Below are positions 28,800-34,924 of a stretch of DNA of 34,924 bases, one piece after another. The DNA comes from Enteropsectra breve (Eukaryota; Microsporidia). Under the pieces are notes generated by a model. The model searched no databases. It was not told the DNA's origin and saw only the letters and a list, made by a program, of their open reading frames with translations. The DNA is taken from contig JALPMN010000613.1 in assembly GCA_024243835.1 (NCBI GenBank), forward strand, positions 1 through 34,924. Direction: 5' to 3'. Positions within the stretch are counted from its first letter, which is position 1. Each line of letters opens with the position of its first letter. Made by a program: the position numbers and the translations under genes.

Positions 28800-29513
28800 A
28801 TGAGAGTATCTGACCTATTCGCCGTATGCTTTGCAACAAGTACCGCCACCTTTGAACAAGAAAGCCTGCAGCCAAAATACATGAGCCCAGAGCAAAAACG
28901 TATTGACAAGTGCTTCAGCCACGTGCTCGAGGAGCTTAAGCTCAAGAAAGCCATTACAGATCATGATTACCAGCAGAACACTTTGAAACTTATTAGCCAG
29001 AAAGAACATACCGCACGCTTTGAACTGTGCCTCAAAGAAGGCCTCGCATCAGAAAATATGCCTGTGCTCAGATTTTTCTGTGACTGCTTCCTCTATGACA
29101 TAAAGACAACGGATGGAGCACTCGCACACCACGGAAAGCACGATAATATTCCGTGTGATTTCATGAAAGATGAATGTAGTCAGTGTCCCACTAAATACCT
29201 TGCTGTATTTAAAACAAATTTTAGTAGCGTACTGGAAAATAATTCCTCAAGCATTCATAGGGGCGCTTCTGAAGAGGCAAGTAAAAACACAATTAAGTAT
29301 TGGCCTGCGTCTCATTATAAGCCATTGGGCGATAAAACTAAAACCAATAAAACAATAGGGAGGGTATGTTCGGTCCTCGCACATATTTATTACTTTTTAC
29401 TGGTTGGTGCAGGGTTACCGGTGGTCTTTATTCTCCTGATGCATTCTTTTGCGTTTCTTTGGCAGAAATGTGTTATTGATTTTATAAGCACACTGGGCTC
29501 TCCCTGTGGATAA
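28800..29513 (+). CDS. Orphan membrane protein, family B member 2
   Basis: The function is unknown. The 237-residue protein has a short hydrophobic N-terminus (DLFAVCFATSTAT, about 5-17). The conserved family core includes KCFSHVL (37-43), FELCLKEGL (74-82), MPVLRFFCDCFLYDIK (87-102, Cys94 and Cys96) and a later F-x-x-NF-x-x-x-LEN block (about 140-149). One hydrophobic membrane span lies at about 192-222. It is closest to the protein encoded on the opposite strand at 29775-30563: LKEGL, PVLRFFCDCFLYDI and a Cys-Phe-Ser block are shared almost exactly. The two genes converge tail to tail, consistent with an inverted duplication. A single-pass or signal-anchored surface protein is the likeliest topology, by inference. 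Confidence 0.78.
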   Translation: MRVSDLFAVCFATSTATFEQESLQPKYMSPEQKRIDKCFSHVLEELKLKKAITDHDYQQNTLKLISQKEHTARFELCLKEGLASENMPVLRFFCDCFLYDIKTTDGALAHHGKHDNIPCDFMKDECSQCPTKYLAVFKTNFSSVLENNSSSIHRGASEEASKNTIKYWPASHYKPLGDKTKTNKTIGRVCSVLAHIYYFLLVGAGLPVVFILLMHSFAFLWQKCVIDFISTLGSPCG

Positions 29514-29572
29514 AAAGGCCCAATGCCACCAGGCATCAATAAATAAATTAGGATGCTATAATAAGCTTAATT

Positions 29573-29613
29573 ATTCTTAACACTTTTACTATTCTTAACA
29601 CTTTTACTATTCT
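29573..29613. repeat. 18-bp tandem repeat between convergent family B genes
   Basis: ATTCTTAACACTTTTACT occurs twice in direct succession at 29573-29590 and 29591-29608, with the first five bases of a third copy following. It lies at the centre of the 261-base spacer between the two convergent family B stops. Confidence 0.88.
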
Positions 29614-29774
29614 GGATATTTAATTGCGTTTTGAACCATTCATCAGCTCTTTACACGAGGGGAATGCTCAAACAATTAAACCTATAAATAATGAAAAACT
29701 ATTTAAAATGCATTAATACGAGAGTCAGTACATTCTTTACAATTCATTTTAATTTTTTCTCTTTTGACTTTTTT

Positions 29775-30563
29775 TTATTCTCCCATATCATCTTTCGTCC
29801 ACAGAAAGCCTATTAAAGAGATGGTCGAAGGGTCGCAGAAACCTTCCCAAGGCTCGTAAAAGTACCAATGCAGTATCTTAAAAGCATAATATATCAGAAA
29901 TACCTGTCCCATTAAGGCAACGAAGGCTGTAAAAATGGTTGCAACCGAAAACATATCACTAAAGAACCAAAATAAGTCCGTAAGTCCATTAGGATCTTTT
30001 TTCCTGAGTCCAAAATTATGAGAAAATGCTGCAGCATAGCCACTAAAATTACTTCTAGCGCCTGTCTCTGCCTCAATAGCTTGATCTTTAGAGCATTGCA
30101 AGGGAACGTTTGAATTTTCGAACAGCCTTTCATAGTTTTGTATGAAGAGCAAGTGATAATTAACAACCTCTGTCTGCTGGCCCTCCTCATCAAGCAAACA
30201 GGAGACACCACTATGCACACCGCGGTGCACGAGTGTTCCATCCTGCATCTTTATATCGTAGAGAAAACAGTCACAGAAGAACCTGAGCACGGGCAAAAAC
30301 TCTTTTACTAAGCCTTCCTTAAGAAACAGTTCATAATCATAAGCACATTCTTGTCGATGCACAAGCCTAAGAGTTTCCTTTTTATCAGCAACTACATCTT
30401 CAACTACATTCTTGCGCCTTAGCAAATCGAGCATTCTGCTAAAACAACCATCAACAATACTGGGATCCTGGTCTGACTCTGCTGGTTCGGTCAAGAGATG
30501 ATTGTAACACAGACATGCTGCAAGTTCTGCACAGCTCATTATAAGCACCCTAGATAGTTTCAT
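29775..30563 (-). CDS. Orphan membrane protein, family B member 3
   Basis: The function is unknown. The 262-residue protein has a hydrophobic leader (residues 4-22, LSRVLIMSCAELAACLCYN) typical of a signal peptide. The family core comprises GCFSRMLDLL (39-48), YELFLKEGL (77-85), LPVLRFFCDCFLYDIK (90-105, Cys97 and Cys99), then a H-x-LF-x-x-NY-x-x-LFEN block near 140. The C-terminal region contains a hydrophobic segment (about 205-235, from SVATIFTAFVAL onward) followed by a Trp/Tyr/Phe-rich tail rather than ending in the membrane. The start is preceded on its own strand by the conserved element and CCC. It converges on family B member 2 and lies upstream of the divergent Dicer gene. Confidence 0.78.
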   Translation of the reverse strand: MKLSRVLIMSCAELAACLCYNHLLTEPAESDQDPSIVDGCFSRMLDLLRRKNVVEDVVADKKETLRLVHRQECAYDYELFLKEGLVKEFLPVLRFFCDCFLYDIKMQDGTLVHRGVHSGVSCLLDEEGQQTEVVNYHLLFIQNYERLFENSNVPLQCSKDQAIEAETGARSNFSGYAAAFSHNFGLRKKDPNGLTDLFWFFSDMFSVATIFTAFVALMGQVFLIYYAFKILHWYFYEPWEGFCDPSTISLIGFLWTKDDMGE

Positions 30564-30592
30564 GGGCTGTAAAAATTTTAAACTTTAATATG
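30564..30592 (-). promoter_or_regulatory. Family B start element, copy 3
   Basis: On the minus strand the element reads ATTAAAGTTTAAAATTTTTA then CAGCCC directly before the ATG at 30563. It is near-identical to copy 2 although it belongs to the oppositely oriented gene. Confidence 0.75.
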
Positions 30593-31012
30593 CTTTTTTA
30601 ACAAAATTCCATATTTATTTTTAAAGGAAGTTTTAATTTATCACTTTAATTAAAGGGATGCTTCTGCGGAAAATGAATGCCTGCGAACAAAAAGTCTTGG
30701 AATTTAACAACTCTCGATATAAAAATTAAATGCCTTTGTCAGCTCGATATAAACCCAATCTGTACAGAAGTGTATTCATATCCAGTCTTGCTTTTATCCA
30801 TGCTTCAATTAAAAAATCTTATTATTTCAAAGAAATTGCAGCTCTTTGGAAAGGGTATTAAATGGTAAAAAGAAGGGTATTAATTATAAAATGCTTTGCA
30901 GTTATAGGAAATATTATATAGATGAATCAGTGGTTCTTACGGCTTTATTTCATTCTTCCCCAAAATATTATTTTACCGCATTTTTTCTTCAAAAATTTTA
31001 AGTCCCACTTCG
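30593..31012. other. Divergent upstream region of family B3 and Dicer
   Basis: This is about 420 AT-rich bases. A 63-codon frame (30677-30868) lacks the local start signal and is not called. AAAAATTTTA at 30991-31000 and CCC at 31004-31006 form the Dicer start signal, with the ATG at 31013. Confidence 0.5.
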
Positions 31013-34000
31013 ATGTCTACAGCCCAACATCATGCAACTGCAGAAAACAAGGCTATCATTGAGATATCTGCTGACACGAACAGTGAAATAAAACATGATA
31101 CTAACAATTATACAAGCAACAGAGGAATAAGGACTGCCAGTAGCAGCACGAACAACATTGAGTTTGAGCCGTGGTGCTCGAGAACAAACGATGTGATTCG
31201 GGATATTGCATCAGAATTTAAGGTTCTTGTTGTTGTAAGTTCCAAGCTGCCTCCTGACATATCAGCACTCTGCAGTGTACTCGATATCCACGGATTTATG
31301 TATCTCTCCTGGATCCACCAGCTGGAAAACACTGCATCGTACGATGTTGTAATATTCAGCATCAGCAACATATCCCCCTCATTTGCGCATGCATTCCACC
31401 AGAACAGCTACAAGAAGGTTCTTTTTTTCCTGCAAAATGACAAAAACAAAGAGTATATTTTATTTCAGCCATCAAAGATCTCTGAAATACGGTTGGAGTG
31501 TGATTCAAGAGTCGATACAGAACTGAGTGAAAGTTTTCTAGATGATACAACCACAGACAGCTCGAGTATTTTTGCTAATCTCAACGCATCATCCGAAATC
31601 AACGGACTTAAATTGAGGCACGGCAAAAATACAGTCTTTCTTTCTAAAAGAAGCATCAAGAGGCTTTCAGCCATGCCCGACAAGGATGCATTTAGCTGTG
31701 TTTTGCAGGACAACACCTTTTTGCCCGGATTTAAAAAGTATATTTATTCCAACTGGGAAATGAGAAGTATCCACTCGCTTCTAGAAAAATACATGCAACT
31801 TGATGATAATGCCTACGACATTGTAAATGAAAGTGAAAGTGATGATGCACTACTGGGCAAATACGTGTTCTCTGAACTTTCAGTTCCATGCACAAATGCT
31901 AATCTCTTTCCGGTTAATAATGCACACAGTATTTTGATAAATCTGCTCAATACCATCAAAACGGCTTTTGAGGCCAAATATCTCTTTATACGGACGATTC
32001 CCATGGATTTCTGCCATAAAAGCACGTACAGCAGCCTCACTGTTGATTTCTTCGAAAAAACAGTGTATTATTCTGACGATGAATCTTCCCAGCCAAACAA
32101 CACGGTTTTAAAAGCAAATAATAAGGTTTTAAAATCAAACAATAAGGTTTTAAAATCAAATAATAAGGTTTTACAAAGCAAATTTAACTTTAATGACAAT
32201 CTCACCAAAAAAGACAAGGTGAACAGATGTGCATTGCTCTTTATTGACTATCTCCGGGCCTCCAACATTCTCTTTGACAACTACGGCCTGAACAAAGAGC
32301 AGCTCTATGCGATGCCCGTTGTAAACAGGCTGTTGGAATTCTGCTACGGCACCGCTGATCCAATTTCTCTTGAGAACATAAGGAATGAGTATTTTGCAAC
32401 ACGCGGGAACATTCGCCGGGGTGCTCGGCACCAGCTTGTCGAGCGAAATGGCCTCGTTGAGCTCATGGACTCGACCGATGCGATGAAGATGCTCCAGACT
32501 TTGTTTAAAAGAGACAAAATGATTGATCTTCAGCACTTCAAAAATGCAAACAGCGACCAAAAAGCAGTTTTGGATGAAACGCCAGCCAGCAAGAGCCTTC
32601 TGGAAGGTGTTGTTAACACTGAAAGCCTGGAATTTGTATACAGAAAAATTCCCAATAATCTCAACTATGATAATCTCAGCTATGATAATCGTAACTCTGA
32701 AAAACAGCTTAGAAACAATTCAGTAAACTGTGAAAATATTAAAATGGGAATAAACAAAGATAATGAAAAATGCATTAGTAGCGAACTAATGCTTTATGCA
32801 TTCAAAGGCGCAGAAACAGGCATCCTGTGCAGGCCCTCCTTCACCGAGACTTATGTCACGGAGGATGGGACTACCGTTGTTTCCTTGAACAGAATCTGCC
32901 CCACTCCTCAACAGCTGGTTCTTATCAAGTTCTACCAGCTGCTTTTTTTCAAATCTCTGAGCTTTTCAATATTTCAGTCTACAAAGCAGACTTACAGATA
33001 TCACTACTATGCTGTTCCCCTGAAAACAACTAGCGCCACAAACAGCAGCATAAGTAATGGCTATAAAACAAATAAGGAAATAGACTGGGCGTATCTCGAC
33101 AGCTGCTACTCTAACTTTCTTGTTGCCCAGCTCCACAACTCTGATTTATATTCTGAAAATCTTCTCTGGAATCCCTTTATTAATTCTTTCTGCATTTATG
33201 CATCTGAATACCTGCATGGAATCGAGGAGAGTCTGGACAGCAGCAAGACATACCTGAGTTACTTTGAGGAAATGTACAGCGTTGCTCTTAAGAACAGGAC
33301 TGGAGAGATGCTCTTCAAGGGGGTGAGTCTGGAGGTGTTGTCATCACGCTACAAGAAGGCGAGCAGTGTGGCGGTGCATGGCACCAACAATGCAGTGGAA
33401 AACAGCAGTGCTATAAAACACATAGAAGAAATTAGAAGTGGAAATGCTATTGTAAACAACATAAAAGACACTGATATTTACATTATTGAGGCAAAAGAGG
33501 TCTGTTTCATCACCCCCATTAAAATATCCATCATAAAAGAGGCATCTGAATTTATAGGCAGATTTAGTCTTTTCGAGGATGTCTGCATAGCACACGAACT
33601 GCGTGAATTTCTAAGACTAGATGGTGTTTCTCTCCCGCTGATAAACATGGCACTGACACATTCAAGAGAAAACAGGAAGAACAACTATGAGAGACTGGAG
33701 TTTTTGGGAGATGTGGTTCTGAAGTATATCATAACGAACTATCTGTACATAAATGAGATTATCAATATGAATAATAGTATGAATATGAATAATAATGATA
33801 GTATAAATAATAGTAGTATAAATGTGAATAATAATGATATAAATAATAATAATACGAATGAGAATAGCATGTGCATAGTAAGCAGAAAAGACAGCATCAT
33901 CTGCAATGAAAATCTTTTTAAAGTATGCATGAACAAACAAATATACAAATACTTTAAAAGCACTCCATACTACTATAAGATGTTCCAGGCTCCTGTGATT

Positions 34001-34891
34001 GAAGGCCTGGATGAATTCAAAGCATATTTCAACATCTCACCGGTGTTTAATTCAGATAATTTAAATGTGTATTTAGAAACGATAAAGAACAGCAGGGAGG
34101 GCAGCAAGAAAATATACGCAGATATTATCGAGGCACTGATCGGTGTTGTTTATTTATCCAAGGGCCTAGAAGGGTCGATTGACTTCATAGTGAACTTAGG
34201 GATTATAGAAGAGGAATGTGGATTCCACGGGAGTTTAACAGGCACAAATGGTGAAAATAATGTCAATATCAATGTCAATATCAATAGTAATAGCAATATC
34301 AATAGCAATAAAAATGTATTCATCAGAATAACAAAGAATAGCATATACAGCGCACCAGTCTATGCAGGCACACTTCTGAGTGAGAATATTGTGAATATCG
34401 AGAATATCCTTGGCTATAGCTTTGCCAACAAAGGGCTGCTGGAGAGGGCTGTGATCCATCCGTCGTATGATAATCTGTTTGGGTCAGATCCCTTCCAGAA
34501 CCTGGAGCTGGTGGGTGACTCCGCTCTTGATCTTTTTGTTGTGGAGAAAATCTATGGGGATGGGCAAAACGAGTGTCCCGAGGATATGCACCGGGGAAAG
34601 GGTGGATATGTTAATAACCAGAGCATAAGGAACATTATTTTCAATACGGGACTGAGAAGTGAAATAAAGACATATTTTGATAAGCCAGAGGAATCAATGG
34701 CTGTTGATGAGAATATCAATGACAAAATGAAAAAATCTAAAATTTATTCCGATATTTTTGAGGCGATTGTTGGTGCTATCCTTGTGGATCTCAACTGGGA
34801 TTTCGGGAGCTTCAGGGAGGCAATGGACAGAAAGATATGGGGATATTTGGAGAGCAATAAAATAAAAATAGATGAGAGGATTGCGAGCTGA
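31013..34891 (+). CDS. Dicer-like ribonuclease III, helicase-less
   Basis: Dicer cuts double-stranded RNA into small interfering RNAs. The 1292-residue protein ends in two RNase III domains. The first has ERLEFLGD at 893-900 (catalytic E896 and D900) with DIIEA (D1037, E1040). The second has NLELVGD at 1163-1169 (E1165, D1169) with DIFEA (D1247, E1250). All eight metal-binding acidic residues are present, so both sites should cut. Upstream, a helical segment (about 404-446) may be the Dicer dimerisation domain, and 630-790, including YYAVPLK and IDWAYLD, resembles the platform/PAZ region. The N-terminal 370 residues show no Walker A or DEAD-box motif, so the ATPase helicase appears absent. 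No C-terminal dsRNA-binding domain is seen. Asn-rich low-complexity tracts lie inside the first RNase III domain (about 920-960) and between the two domains. The frame ends 33 bases before the window edge. Confidence 0.88.
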   Translation: MSTAQHHATAENKAIIEISADTNSEIKHDTNNYTSNRGIRTASSSTNNIEFEPWCSRTNDVIRDIASEFKVLVVVSSKLPPDISALCSVLDIHGFMYLSWIHQLENTASYDVVIFSISNISPSFAHAFHQNSYKKVLFFLQNDKNKEYILFQPSKISEIRLECDSRVDTELSESFLDDTTTDSSSIFANLNASSEINGLKLRHGKNTVFLSKRSIKRLSAMPDKDAFSCVLQDNTFLPGFKKYIYSNWEMRSIHSLLEKYMQLDDNAYDIVNESESDDALLGKYVFSELSVPCTNANLFPVNNAHSILINLLNTIKTAFEAKYLFIRTIPMDFCHKSTYSSLTVDFFEKTVYYSDDESSQPNNTVLKANNKVLKSNNKVLKSNNKVLQSKFNFNDNLTKKDKVNRCALLFIDYLRASNILFDNYGLNKEQLYAMPVVNRLLEFCYGTADPISLENIRNEYFATRGNIRRGARHQLVERNGLVELMDSTDAMKMLQTLFKRDKMIDLQHFKNANSDQKAVLDETPASKSLLEGVVNTESLEFVYRKIPNNLNYDNLSYDNRNSEKQLRNNSVNCENIKMGINKDNEKCISSELMLYAFKGAETGILCRPSFTETYVTEDGTTVVSLNRICPTPQQLVLIKFYQLLFFKSLSFSIFQSTKQTYRYHYYAVPLKTTSATNSSISNGYKTNKEIDWAYLDSCYSNFLVAQLHNSDLYSENLLWNPFINSFCIYASEYLHGIEESLDSSKTYLSYFEEMYSVALKNRTGEMLFKGVSLEVLSSRYKKASSVAVHGTNNAVENSSAIKHIEEIRSGNAIVNNIKDTDIYIIEAKEVCFITPIKISIIKEASEFIGRFSLFEDVCIAHELREFLRLDGVSLPLINMALTHSRENRKNNYERLEFLGDVVLKYIITNYLYINEIINMNNSMNMNNNDSINNSSINVNNNDINNNNTNENSMCIVSRKDSIICNENLFKVCMNKQIYKYFKSTPYYYKMFQAPVIEGLDEFKAYFNISPVFNSDNLNVYLETIKNSREGSKKIYADIIEALIGVVYLSKGLEGSIDFIVNLGIIEEECGFHGSLTGTNGENNVNINVNINSNSNINSNKNVFIRITKNSIYSAPVYAGTLLSENIVNIENILGYSFANKGLLERAVIHPSYDNLFGSDPFQNLELVGDSALDLFVVEKIYGDGQNECPEDMHRGKGGYVNNQSIRNIIFNTGLRSEIKTYFDKPEESMAVDENINDKMKKSKIYSDIFEAIVGAILVDLNWDFGSFREAMDRKIWGYLESNKIKIDERIAS
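32104..32178 (+). repeat. 21-bp tandem repeat in Dicer
   Basis: Four units beginning GGTTTTAAAA or a near match start at 32104, 32125, 32146 and 32167, exactly 21 bases apart, encoding V-L-K-[AS]-N-N-K heptads. The middle copies differ by single bases, indicating recent slippage in a disordered linker (residues about 364-388). Confidence 0.9.
33765..33873 (+). repeat. Asn-rich low-complexity tract inside RNase III domain 1
   Basis: A run of AAT/ATG/AGT-type codons (AATAATAGTATGAATATGAA and similar) encodes about 35 residues, mostly Asn with Met, Ser and Ile. It interrupts the first RNase III domain between its signature helix and the later DIIEA motif. A second, shorter tract (ATCAATAGCAAT type) lies at about 34252-34312, between the two domains. 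Confidence 0.88.
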
Positions 34892-34924
34892 GCAGTAAAT
34901 AGTTATATATAATTTTATGTTTAA

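Noticed and set aside
2500..30563. Common origin of family A and family B
   Set aside because: Both have leaders and conserved Cys residues, but the blocks differ in order and content and no shared motif aligns.
30677..30868. 63-codon open frame upstream of Dicer
   Set aside because: No C-rich start context, no recognisable motif, and length expected by chance in AT-rich DNA.
1..34924. tRNA genes
   Set aside because: I scanned the gaps for a T-loop GTTCRA sequence flanked by complementary arms and found no complete cloverleaf.

Overview
The window comes from a eukaryotic nuclear genome and almost certainly from a microsporidian. The genes are intronless, AT-rich and short. Nearly every start codon sits directly behind a C-rich triplet (CCC-like), often with an AAAATTTT box 10 to 30 bases further upstream; this pair is a known microsporidian gene-start signature. 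Recognisable proteins are shortened (a 352-residue UBA2) or pared down. A Dicer with two intact RNase III domains places the organism among microsporidia that kept RNA interference, as reported for Nosema/Vairimorpha, Trachipleistophora, Vavraia, Spraguea and Edhazardia but not Encephalitozoon or Enterocytozoon. I cannot name the species.

Layout: 46-2014 holds tRNA dihydrouridine synthase (DUS1) and a Fip1-type polyadenylation factor. 2500-5319 holds a tandem pair of related orphan proteins (family A). 5733-6919 holds ribosomal protein eL15 and RNA polymerase II subunit RPB9, transcribed divergently. 7045-8595 (minus) encodes an orphan with three repeated hydrophobic-acidic motifs that look like SUMO-interacting motifs. 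9389-11299 is a multi-span membrane protein resembling an amino acid/auxin permease with a large acidic insert. 11300-13906 is a 2.6 kb gene-poor island with the relic of a Tc1/mariner transposase. 13907-16807 (minus) encodes a 966-residue protein whose N-terminus looks like the OB fold of the telomere protein TPP1/Tpz1. 17215-21021 holds an EXO84-like exocyst subunit, the SUMO E1 subunit UBA2, and glycerol-3-phosphate dehydrogenase (minus).

The last 13 kb is richer in orphans. Three members of a second family (family B: N-terminal hydrophobic leader, FCDCF motif, C-terminal hydrophobic region) lie at 21633, 28800 and 30563 (minus) and share an unusually conserved upstream element. Between them are a 774-residue orphan and a 2.5 kb reading frame broken by two stops and one frameshift. 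The window closes with the 1292-residue Dicer, whose low-complexity Asn-rich insertions interrupt an otherwise complete pair of RNase III domains.

The housekeeping genes do not form one pathway. Genes are monocistronic by appearance. The main candidates for undescribed biology are the TPP1-like protein, families A and B with their shared start-site element, the repeated SIM-like protein, and the helicase-less Dicer. No tRNA, rRNA, CRISPR array or convincing spliceosomal intron was seen. All identifications are by reading motifs, without database searches.
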